This document shows positions 1 through 6,168 of a DNA stretch of 6,353 nucleotides, one piece after another; within the stretch, counting starts at the first letter, position 1; the number at the start of each line of letters is the position of its first letter. Below the pieces are notes generated by a model that ran no database searches, had not been told where the DNA came from, and saw only the letters and a program-made list of their open reading frames with translations. Source of the DNA: an uncultured Elusimicrobium sp. (GTDB lineage: Bacteria; Elusimicrobiota; Elusimicrobia; Elusimicrobiales; Elusimicrobiaceae). The stretch lies in contig CAMGSK010000086.1 of NCBI GenBank assembly GCA_946061795.1, forward strand, positions 1 to 6,353, read 5' to 3'. Both the position numbers and the translations under genes were made by a program.

Positions 1-447
1 GCGGGTACCACCTTGCTTAAAAAAACCACCGCGCAAGAAGCCAAGACCCGTCTGGAGCAATCCATGCGCAAACTGGGCGCGTTTAAAACCCGGCTGATTG
101 AATTGGTGCAAGAAGACGCGGCGGCCTATTCCGCTTTCATCGTCGCCAAAAAATTGCCCAAAGAAGATCCCGGGCGCGCGCAAGCCATGCAGGACGCTTT
201 GGCCTATGCGGCCGGTGTACCGGCCGATACGGCCACTACCGCATTGCATTGCCTGCGCGAAATCCAAGCCATGCAGCCCGACGTTGCACCCGTTATTTTG
301 TCGGACGCGCGCTGCGCGCGGCATTTGCTGCAAAGCGCGCTGCGCTGCTGTATAGAAAATATTCAGGCCAATCTGGCGTTTATCCAAGACCAAACGCTGG
401 CCGAAAAATTGCATAAGCAAATAGAAACTTTTGCCAAATCCTGTTAA
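1..447 (+). CDS. fchA: Methenyltetrahydrofolate cyclohydrolase / formiminotransferase-cyclodeaminase C-terminal family protein, 5' end missing
   Basis: The frame is open from the first base and ends at the TAA at 445-447, giving 148 visible residues. Complete FTCD_C/FchA proteins are about 200 residues, so the start and the Gly-rich N-terminal segment (PAPGGGS in the family) lie outside the window; the TTG at 13 is very unlikely to be the real start. The match is from recall of the family: RLIELVQEDAAAYSAFIVAKK, then KLPKE, a helix ending in GVPADTA, the segment ILSDARCARHLLQSALR, and the Asn-bearing IENIQANLAFI all align with its conserved positions. Members are all-helical cytosolic enzymes that hydrolyse 5,10-methenyl-THF to 10-formyl-THF or deaminate formimino-THF. 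The sequence does not separate these two activities, so the symbol is tentative. The next gene starts 11 bp downstream, suggesting one transcript. Confidence 0.82.
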   Translation, partial: AGTTLLKKTTAQEAKTRLEQSMRKLGAFKTRLIELVQEDAAAYSAFIVAKKLPKEDPGRAQAMQDALAYAAGVPADTATTALHCLREIQAMQPDVAPVILSDARCARHLLQSALRCCIENIQANLAFIQDQTLAEKLHKQIETFAKSC

Positions 448-458
448 AAGGCGGATTC

Positions 459-2030
459 ATGACTGAAAAAGCAACCAAAAGAAGCGGCATGTTGGGAGCC
501 ATTTACAAAATGCTGCCCAACATTGACGACGATTACGCGGCAAAGCTGGTCTATACCCTGGAAAACAAAAAAACCCTGCAGGCCTTGCAGCAGGACATTG
601 CCGACTTTTCCGCCCAACTGGGAGAAGGCAGCCCGGCGGCGGACACCATTGTGGCAAAAATGCTGTTGGATGAAATCACCCTGCCCGCCGCGCTGCGTCA
701 GCTGCGCATCTACAACAACGCCGCTTCCGTGGCGGAACTGGCCGCCGCGCTGGGCTCTTCCGAAGAGGAAACGGAACTGGGGCTGAATTATTACGCTTCG
801 TTTGCCAGCGAACGTTTTTTTGACGTGGAATTTGCCAAATCCCTGCAGGACGTAAGAGACGACGCCTCGTTATCCGATGAGGAAAAAGCCCGCCACGGTT
901 TTAACGCGCTGATCAAAGCGGCCCGGCAAGACGCCGCGGCCAACGCACGAATTTTGCGTGAGAATAAACAAGCCGTCTGCCAAACGGCAGACAAACTCCG
1001 CCTGCCGCTGAAAATCACCGCCGCGTTGCTGGCCGTATATACGGCGCCGGGTGCGGAGGCTTTCCAGCCCCGTTTTGACGCACTGATGAAAACGTTGGAA
1101 GCCGTCAATCCGGATGCGGCGCTGAACGCTTCTCTGGCGGCCAAAACTCTCCTCTGCCGCATTACCCAAAAAGACGCGCAGGACATTACGCTTACCTCCA
1201 AACTGCTGGGGGGGAGAATTTTGGAAGAAGATTTGATGATTATCGCCTGCCGCTACCTCAAGACCAAAACCCCGGGGGATATTTTGGACGCTTTTGACGC
1301 GGTACTGCAAAAATTGCCGCACGTCAGCCAAAAAGAAGAAAACCTCTCTTTGGCCGTTCAGGTGCTGTTGGACGGAACGGAGCAATCCTTTGAAACCGCC
1401 CGGCGCAAAGCGGCGCTGCGCAGAGAGCGCATCTTGCTCTGCAAAGCCCTTTCCAAAAAAGAAATTTACGCTGGCTACGAATACGACATAGCCCAACGTT
1501 TTGCCGGACAAAAAACCTATATGCAGCTGGAACGGGAAATGAACGAACTGCTGCTGCAGCTGCCGTATTGTCAGGAAGAATCGGAAAACAAAGAACTGGC
1601 CTGCAAGGTGCTGCTGGGCGCGCTGAGTTTGGACGAAGCGACCAAACAAGCGGTCTATCTGCGCGATTTAAAAGCCAAAACGCTGACCAAAGGGCTGGCT
1701 CCGCGCGCACTGAAAAATTATTTGGGCACCAAGTCTCCCGAAGAAATTATCGCTTTCTTTGAGAAATCCCTCGCTCCATATACTTTTTGGAAATCGGACC
1801 GGGCCAAACACGAGTTCGCTCTTTCCGCTTTGGTGGGGGAACTCAACGGAACGTCGGACGGACGGATTTCCGCGTTTGCGCTGGACAAGCTGGAAAGCGG
1901 TTCTTCTTTGGAGCTGGTGGGCGACATGCTCAACAATATTTTGGCCCACAAGGCCGATCCGGCCCAAGTGGAAGCGCTGATGGACACCTACGCCAAAGCG
2001 CGCCCCGCGGGACTGCAAAGCCGGGACTAA
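459..2030 (+). CDS. Unrecognised all-helical repeat protein (probable alpha-solenoid), 523 aa
   Basis: I do not recognise a named family. The ATG at 459 follows an SD-like AAGGCGG at 448-454 and lies 11 bp after the folate gene, so the two are probably co-transcribed. The protein has no signal peptide or membrane segment and is rich in Ala, Leu, Lys and Glu, consistent with a soluble helical protein. Internal repetition is visible by eye: an aromatic (or, in the last copy, Ile) anchor followed by a roughly (G/K)xKxxxxhxxxhxxxL pattern recurs at residues 32, 112, 194, 266, 348, 421 and 494. In most copies a second helix pair follows, of the form N-x-x-LA-x-K-x-LL, e.g. NASLAAKTLLCR and NKELACKVLLGA. 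The period is 72-82 residues. Such solenoids usually serve as scaffolds or protein-binding surfaces, but the role here is unknown. A G7 run lies at 1208-1214. Existence of the gene is secure; function is not. Confidence 0.88.
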   Translation: MTEKATKRSGMLGAIYKMLPNIDDDYAAKLVYTLENKKTLQALQQDIADFSAQLGEGSPAADTIVAKMLLDEITLPAALRQLRIYNNAASVAELAAALGSSEEETELGLNYYASFASERFFDVEFAKSLQDVRDDASLSDEEKARHGFNALIKAARQDAAANARILRENKQAVCQTADKLRLPLKITAALLAVYTAPGAEAFQPRFDALMKTLEAVNPDAALNASLAAKTLLCRITQKDAQDITLTSKLLGGRILEEDLMIIACRYLKTKTPGDILDAFDAVLQKLPHVSQKEENLSLAVQVLLDGTEQSFETARRKAALRRERILLCKALSKKEIYAGYEYDIAQRFAGQKTYMQLEREMNELLLQLPYCQEESENKELACKVLLGALSLDEATKQAVYLRDLKAKTLTKGLAPRALKNYLGTKSPEEIIAFFEKSLAPYTFWKSDRAKHEFALSALVGELNGTSDGRISAFALDKLESGSSLELVGDMLNNILAHKADPAQVEALMDTYAKARPAGLQSRD

Positions 2031-2052
2031 ATACAAACCCCTTAAAAAACGC

Positions 2053-2081
2053 TGTTAAAAACGGGGATAATTTGGTATGCT
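2053..2081 (+). promoter_or_regulatory. Possible weak sigma70-type promoter ahead of the GYF_2 membrane-protein gene
   Basis: In the 94-bp gap after the repeat-protein gene, TGGTATGCT at 2073-2081 reads as an extended -10 (TGn plus TATGCT at 2076-2081). A poor -35, GTTAAA at 2054-2059, lies 16 bp upstream. No convincing terminator separates the two genes, so read-through from upstream is equally possible. This is a visual match only. Confidence 0.3.
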
Positions 2082-2109
2082 TGTATTGTGACGGTTTATT
2101 TTTATTTTC

Positions 2110-2115
2110 AGGGTG
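2110..2115 (+). promoter_or_regulatory. Shine-Dalgarno sequence that favours the ATG start at 2125
   Basis: AGGGTG at 2110-2115 lies 9 nt before the ATG at 2125. The competing in-frame GTG at 2113 is part of this same motif, and it has only the T-rich tract 2097-2109 in front of it, with no SD. The GYF_2-like domain also begins right at the ATG (MRYWVYI). The start was therefore set at 2125. Confidence 0.65.
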
Positions 2116-2124
2116 ACAAAAACA

Positions 2125-4545
2125 ATGAGATATTGGGTCTATATCAATGACAAAGTGGACGGTCCTTTTGAAGAGGACAAACTGGCCGGCTTGGACGGCT
2201 TTACTCCCGAGACGCTAATCTGCTCGGAAGAAACGGAAGCGGGAGCAAACCAGGAATGGGTAAAAGCTTCTTCCATTTTTGAATTTGACGAAGTTCCTGC
2301 CCAGGAGCCGGAAACCATGCGCCGCGCGGGCACTTTTTTCGCCATTCCGGAAATGCAGCAACAAACGCCGCAGCCCCGTCAGGAACCCCAGTCTTCCGCG
2401 CAAACCGCCCAGCCCGCGGCGGTGGATACGTCCGTACTGCAGCTGCTGATAGACAAAATTGATCATCTGACCCGTGAATTTGAAGGATTAAAAAACAAAG
2501 TGGACGCCGCTATGGCGGCTTCCGCCGCACAAGCGGCCGCACCGTCACCCGTGCCGCAAACCGCCGCTCCCGCCGAAGAAGCTCATCCGGCGGACGCTCC
2601 CGTGGTGGAGGAAGGATTAATTACCAATACGGAAAGTCTGGTCAACCACGCGGAGAAACTGGTGGCGCAAGCCGGAGAGGACACCAAGTCCGTAGATTTC
2701 TTAAACGAAATTCAAATTGACGCGCAAAAAACGGAAAACATCACCGAAAAAGCAGGAGAAGAAGTGGTGCTGCGCTCGGCACTGGATTCGCTGTACTCTT
2801 CCACTCCCGCCGAACAAACCGAAGAAGAAAAAGAAGCCACTTTCCAAGATTTGCTTTCTCCCGCGGCCGCCGTTGCGGCGGGAGCGGGCGTGGCCGCTTT
2901 GGCGGCTTCTGCGGCAAAACAGGACGCCGAACCCGCACAGGACAACCAAGAACCTCAGCCCCAGCCTTTGACGCCGCAGCAGCGCGAACAAGTCATTAAT
3001 GAAATTACCGCTCCCGCGGCGCAAAATGACGCGGTGCTGGCCGCTATTGAAGAAGCACAAAAAGAAACGCAGAGCGCCGCCGAACAGGCTCCCCAGCAGG
3101 CCCAACCGGCTGTGGCCGAGCCCCAGCAAACGCCCGTTTCGGCGCAAAACGAGGGAGAAAAACAGTCTTTGAATTTAGAGGGGGACGCACCCCAGCTGAC
3201 GATTTCCAACTTGGAAATTGAAGGCATGCAAACCCACATTCCGATGCAGACCGATCCTGCCATTCTGCCCGACGCCGCAAACAACTCTCCGGTGGCGGAA
3301 GCCGTGTTGACGGCCATGGATCCTCAGCCCGCTGAAGAACAAGCCAAAGAAACCACGGAAACGGTTCAAGAATTGGTACCTGGTAAAAAGATAGAACCGG
3401 AACAAAAAGACGATAATTTGATTTCCCAGCAGGACTTGGACGAAGCGTTTACCGAACGCACCCCGACGGAAGACTTCCCTCTGCCCGAGGCGAACGCCCA
3501 GTCCCTGCCCCAAGCCCAGGAAGAGCCCGCTCCGCAAAGCTTTTCCAATCCCAACGACATGACGGAAGTGGAATTGAAAGAAGGAGCCACGTACCTCATT
3601 TCCGATTTCATTCCTCCCGCCCAGGCTAACACATCCCGCAATGCGGCCATCAGCCAGGCGGCCGCGCAGGAAGCGGCGGGAATGCTGCCCGGCTCACATG
3701 AAGCGGCCAAAGCGGAAAAAGAAGGAAAATATTCCGCTCCCGAAGCCGTCGTGACGACCGAGGCCGTGGAAGAAATCGTCCCTCACAAAAAAGACGAAGC
3801 GGACTTGACCATGTCCAAAGTGATTTTGGAAAACACCATCCGCACCAAACGCGGAGCCACCATGGACATTAAAACCGTCCCCATGGTGCAAGACCCCATG
3901 GAATCGGACAGGCTGGATTTGTCCGACTCGGACCTGGACATCAACGCCCAGCACGATCTGAAAGCGGCCGACCTGCAGCCTTCCGAAAAGAACACGACGA
4001 AAATCGTCTTGGGCTCCTTGGTCACGCTGGTTATCATCGGGTTGATTTACTTCATGTTGGCTTATTTGGAGATTTTACCCGAAAACATCAACTTCTTAAA
4101 ATCCAAACCGGCTGCTACGCAAACGCTGCCGTCCGACAACAGCATGGACGAAATGCTGAACCCGGCTCCGGCGCTTCCCGCCCAGCCCGCCGCGCAGGAA
4201 CCTTTCGGCGCCCCGGTAAATGCGTCTGAAGCCGAAAGCCAACCCTCCGCTGAGGAAATAATTTTGAGCGAGGTGCAAAATTATCCCATGGTAAACGGGC
4301 AAACGCTCCAACAGCTGATTAATTCCCGCCATCCGGCGGCCCAAGCCGCCATTACGTGGGATATTACCACCGCCGTGGAACCGGACAATTACTCCGTATT
4401 GGTCCGCGTACCGCCCGAAAATCCGCAAAGCTTTAAAATCTCTTACCGCTTCAATTACAATACGGTAAGCAAAACGCTGGACCCGACGATTTCCGACTCT
4501 AAAAATCTGCTTGAGTCCCTGCGCAAACCGCAAGCGGGAAAATAA
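2125..4545 (+). CDS. GYF_2 (DUF4339-like) domain, long disordered linker, single-pass membrane protein, 806 aa
   Basis: No named family fits the whole protein. Residues 3-55 look like a GYF_2 domain: YWVYINDKVDGPF, a Leu-rich helix (DKLAGL), then ETLICSEE and EWVKASSIFEF, the usual order in this fold. Residues 103-130 form a likely short amphipathic coiled coil (LLIDKIDHL...FEGLKNKV). About 480 residues of Ala/Glu/Gln/Pro-rich low-complexity sequence follow, interrupted by more structured islands near 479-498 and 562-585. One transmembrane helix spans about 627-648 (IVLGSLVTLVIIGLIYFMLA). A lysine-bearing flank precedes it (EKNTTK), suggesting N-terminus inside. Beyond it lie a Pro/Ala spacer and a small domain at roughly 708-800 with alternating strand and helix character. 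By the family's use as a peptide-binding module, GYF_2 would act in the cytoplasm while the C-terminal domain reaches the periplasm; that is inference. The architecture resembles envelope-spanning adaptors with an N-terminal GYF, such as myxobacterial AgmX/GltJ, but no TonB-type C-terminus is seen. A terminator follows the stop. Confidence 0.87.
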   Translation: MRYWVYINDKVDGPFEEDKLAGLDGFTPETLICSEETEAGANQEWVKASSIFEFDEVPAQEPETMRRAGTFFAIPEMQQQTPQPRQEPQSSAQTAQPAAVDTSVLQLLIDKIDHLTREFEGLKNKVDAAMAASAAQAAAPSPVPQTAAPAEEAHPADAPVVEEGLITNTESLVNHAEKLVAQAGEDTKSVDFLNEIQIDAQKTENITEKAGEEVVLRSALDSLYSSTPAEQTEEEKEATFQDLLSPAAAVAAGAGVAALAASAAKQDAEPAQDNQEPQPQPLTPQQREQVINEITAPAAQNDAVLAAIEEAQKETQSAAEQAPQQAQPAVAEPQQTPVSAQNEGEKQSLNLEGDAPQLTISNLEIEGMQTHIPMQTDPAILPDAANNSPVAEAVLTAMDPQPAEEQAKETTETVQELVPGKKIEPEQKDDNLISQQDLDEAFTERTPTEDFPLPEANAQSLPQAQEEPAPQSFSNPNDMTEVELKEGATYLISDFIPPAQANTSRNAAISQAAAQEAAGMLPGSHEAAKAEKEGKYSAPEAVVTTEAVEEIVPHKKDEADLTMSKVILENTIRTKRGATMDIKTVPMVQDPMESDRLDLSDSDLDINAQHDLKAADLQPSEKNTTKIVLGSLVTLVIIGLIYFMLAYLEILPENINFLKSKPAATQTLPSDNSMDEMLNPAPALPAQPAAQEPFGAPVNASEAESQPSAEEIILSEVQNYPMVNGQTLQQLINSRHPAAQAAITWDITTAVEPDNYSVLVRVPPENPQSFKISYRFNYNTVSKTLDPTISDSKNLLESLRKPQAGK

Positions 4546-4559
4546 TATTTCCCTTGTTC

Positions 4560-4590
4560 AAAACCCCTGTCGTAAGACGGGGGTTTTTTT
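4560..4590 (+). terminator. Strong Rho-independent terminator after the GYF_2 gene
   Basis: CCCCTGTC at 4564-4571 pairs with GACGGGGG at 4576-4583 (8 bp including one T-G wobble) around a GTAA tetraloop. A seven-T run follows at 4584-4590, and A residues at 4560-4563 extend the stem into the T-tract. It lies 15 bp after the stop of the membrane-protein gene and 13 bp before the hydE start, so it should separate the two genes transcriptionally. Confidence 0.92.
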
Positions 4591-4595
4591 ATACA
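4590..4595 (+). promoter_or_regulatory. Possible -10 element for hydE
   Basis: TATACA at 4590-4595 resembles a -10 box. Transcription from it would start near 4602-4604, at or just before the hydE ATG, and so give a leaderless or nearly leaderless mRNA. No good -35 is visible, because that position lies within the terminator stem. The alternative is read-through of the terminator. Confidence 0.25.
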
Positions 4596-4603
4596 CTGTA
4601 TTT

Positions 4604-5641
4604 ATGAACGCAGAAAATTTACTTCAAAAAGCCCAAACGGCGCACCGCCTAAACGAAGCGGAGCTGGAATTTTTGCTGACGGAACCCGCCGCGGAGGAAG
4701 CCTTGTTTCAAGCGGCGGACGAAGTGCGGCGGAAATACGTCGGAGATGAGGTGCATTTGCGCGCGCTGATTGAATTTACCAATATTTGCCGCAACCAATG
4801 TCTCTACTGCGGTTTGCAGGCCCAAAACCGGGCTCTTACGCGTTATCGTTTGGACGAAAAGCAAATCCTCTCCTGGGCAGAAAAGGCCGTGCAAAACGGC
4901 TATAAAACCGTTGTTCTGCAGGGGGGGGAAGACGCCTTTTTTACTGTCAGCCGGTTAACGCCGCTCCTGCAGGCGCTCAAACGTCTGGGCGTGGCCGTCA
5001 CGCTGAGCATAGGCGAAAGGCCCCGGGAAGAATATTTTGCACTCAAAGAAGCCGGAGCGGACCGCTTTTTACTGCGCATTGAAACGACGGACCGCGCTTT
5101 ATACGGGCGTTATCATCCGGGAATGGATTTTGACAACCGCCTGCGCTGCCTAAGAGATTTAAAAGAATTGGGATATGAAACGGGCACGGGCGTACTGGTC
5201 GGCCTGCCGGGCCAAACGGCGCGTTCTCTGGCAAAAGACATTTTGTTTTTTCAAGCTTTGGACGCGGACATGGTGGGAATCGGGCCGTTTATTCCCAACC
5301 CGGACACGCCGCTCAAAGACGCTCCCAAGCCCGCATTAACGCCCGCGCTGAAGGTAATGGCGCTCACGCGCCTATTGCTGCCACAAGCCAACATTCCCGC
5401 CACCACCGCCATGGAAACTTTAGAGCCGCGGGGCCGGATGAAAGCCCTGCAGAGCGGGGCCAACGTGATTATGCCCAACGTGACGGAGGGGGAAGCGCGC
5501 CTGAATTATGCGCTTTATCCCGGCAAAGCCTGCGCAGCGGAAGACCCTTCCAAATGCCGCGGCTGTCTGGAAAAGCAGTTGCAAGCTATCGGACGAACAA
5601 TATCCCAAGGATACGGCTGGCGCGTCAAAAGAAACGGCTAA
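4604..5641 (+). CDS. hydE: [FeFe]-hydrogenase H-cluster maturation radical SAM protein HydE
   Basis: HydE works with HydF and HydG in the cytosol to build the [2Fe] subcluster of [FeFe]-hydrogenase; it is a radical SAM enzyme associated with making the dithiomethylamine bridge. The radical SAM cluster motif CX3CX2C is C62, C66 and C69 (ICRNQCLYCGL), close to C63/C67/C70 of Thermotoga maritima HydE as I recall it. Other recognisable stretches are RYRLDEKQI, VVLQGGED, LSIGERPREEYF, GADRFLLRIET, LVGLPGQT, DMVGIGPFIPNPDTPL, IPATTAMETL, ANVIMPN and YPGKAC. The accessory C-terminal cluster triad CX7CX2C is kept (C310, C318, C321). The length of 345 aa is normal. An in-frame ATG at 4511 would add 31 residues but overlaps the previous gene and reads through the terminator, so 4604 was chosen. 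No SD is visible before 4604. A G8 run at 4921-4928 encodes the Gly-Gly of QGGED. No hydrogenase, hydF or hydG is in the window. The gene is convergent with the prepilin. Confidence 0.95.
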   Translation: MNAENLLQKAQTAHRLNEAELEFLLTEPAAEEALFQAADEVRRKYVGDEVHLRALIEFTNICRNQCLYCGLQAQNRALTRYRLDEKQILSWAEKAVQNGYKTVVLQGGEDAFFTVSRLTPLLQALKRLGVAVTLSIGERPREEYFALKEAGADRFLLRIETTDRALYGRYHPGMDFDNRLRCLRDLKELGYETGTGVLVGLPGQTARSLAKDILFFQALDADMVGIGPFIPNPDTPLKDAPKPALTPALKVMALTRLLLPQANIPATTAMETLEPRGRMKALQSGANVIMPNVTEGEARLNYALYPGKACAAEDPSKCRGCLEKQLQAIGRTISQGYGWRVKRNG

Positions 5642-5652
5642 AACACCAACAA

Positions 5653-6096
5653 TCAGCAGCAGGAGCAAGTCTCGTCTTCCGGGATATTTAATAATGCGCC
5701 GTAATTCATAGAAGGATCGGCAGAAGCACAACCGCTCCCTGTACTAAACACGATGCCACTCTCCCGAACACACAAACAAACGTCTTCTTTTTTATATTGA
5801 GCATAAGGACTCCCGTCCGCGGCATCACTGGCGGCATACCAAAAATACTCTGTTTCCGGATAACGCCCCGGGCTGGAAACTCCTACTTGCACATCCAAAT
5901 CTTCTATTGCACAAGCATGACCGGTGGCCAATTGGCATACCGCATCCGCCTGGGCAATTGTCTTTAAATTGGCAAAAGCTTCGGCAAACCGCGCTTTCGT
6001 CACTGCTTTGGTGTACTGAGGCAATGCAACAGCCGACAAAATGCCGATAATCAGCACCACCACCAAAAGCTCTATCAAGGTAAAACCTCTCTTCAT
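5653..6096 (-). CDS. Type IV prepilin / pseudopilin with N-terminal methylation motif, Cys-rich
   Basis: The protein of 147 aa starts MKRG|FTLIELLVVVLIIGI, a canonical class III leader. The prepilin peptidase should cut after Gly4 and methylate Phe5; the conserved Glu is residue 9 (position 5 of the mature form). The hydrophobic N-terminal helix runs to about residue 25, followed by PQYTKAVTKARFAEAFANLK, typical of PilE-like pilins. The globular part has eight cysteines (54, 62, 107, 109, 123, 144, 146, 147) and ends in CSCC, so several disulfides are possible. The mature protein would be an inner-membrane precursor assembled into a pilus or pseudopilus fibre; major pilin, minor pilin and secretion pseudopilin cannot be told apart here. 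The start at 6096 is set by AAGGAG and by the leader motif; an in-frame ATG at 6141 would spoil the short leader. No assembly genes are adjacent. Elusimicrobia are reported to carry many such genes (recall). Confidence 0.93.
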   Translation of the reverse strand: MKRGFTLIELLVVVLIIGILSAVALPQYTKAVTKARFAEAFANLKTIAQADAVCQLATGHACAIEDLDVQVGVSSPGRYPETEYFWYAASDAADGSPYAQYKKEDVCLCVRESGIVFSTGSGCASADPSMNYGALLNIPEDETCSCC

Positions 6097-6101
6097 ATTT
6101 T

Positions 6102-6108
6102 CTCCTTT
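6102..6108 (-). promoter_or_regulatory. Shine-Dalgarno sequence deciding the prepilin start
   Basis: On the minus strand AAAAGGAG is followed by AAAAT and then the ATG at 6096, an ideal 5-nt spacing. This supports the short start that gives the MKRG leader over the upstream in-frame ATG at 6141. Confidence 0.88.
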
Positions 6109-6114
6109 TATACT

Positions 6115-6137
6115 GGCGGTAAAGGCTTCTAACCGCC
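6115..6137 (-). promoter_or_regulatory. Hairpin in the 5' leader of the prepilin mRNA
   Basis: On the minus strand GGCGGT (6137-6132) is the exact complement of ACCGCC (6120-6115), separated by an 11-nt loop. The stem ends 6 nt before the SD block at 6108-6102. There is no U-run after it, so it is not a terminator. It could stabilise the mRNA or modulate ribosome access; this is inference from position and complementarity. Confidence 0.5.
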
Positions 6138-6168
6138 CCAAAAACCCGCATTTATTTTTAACATGTAT

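Noticed and set aside
870..1649. 259-aa open frame on the minus strand inside the repeat-protein gene
   Set aside because: Phe/Arg/Gln-rich translation with no recognisable domain; a shadow of the strongly biased coding frame on the + strand.
2035..2066. CCCC...GGGG pairing in the gap before the GYF_2 gene as a terminator
   Set aside because: The stem is only four G-C pairs around a long A-rich loop and lacks a proper T-run.
2113..2124. GTG start at 2113 for the GYF_2 protein
   Set aside because: There is no SD before it; the GTG is part of the likely SD for the ATG at 2125.
2863..2925. Possible second transmembrane helix in the GYF_2 protein (Ala-rich, residues ~246-264)
   Set aside because: It is almost entirely Ala and Gly with few large hydrophobic residues, inside a disordered linker; only 627-648 looks like a true membrane helix.
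2701..3147. Minus-strand open frames opposite the GYF_2 gene linker
   Set aside because: Their low-complexity Gly/Arg/Phe-rich translations mirror the Ala/Glu/Gln-rich coding strand; no SD or domain was seen.
4511..4603. Longer in-frame start for hydE at ATG 4511
   Set aside because: It overlaps the end of the upstream gene, translates through a strong terminator, and adds 31 residues absent from HydE; cysteine positions from 4604 match the family within one residue.
6097..6141. Longer prepilin start at the ATG at 6141 on the minus strand
   Set aside because: It would place 15 extra residues before the MKRG leader, and the ideal SD sits before 6096.
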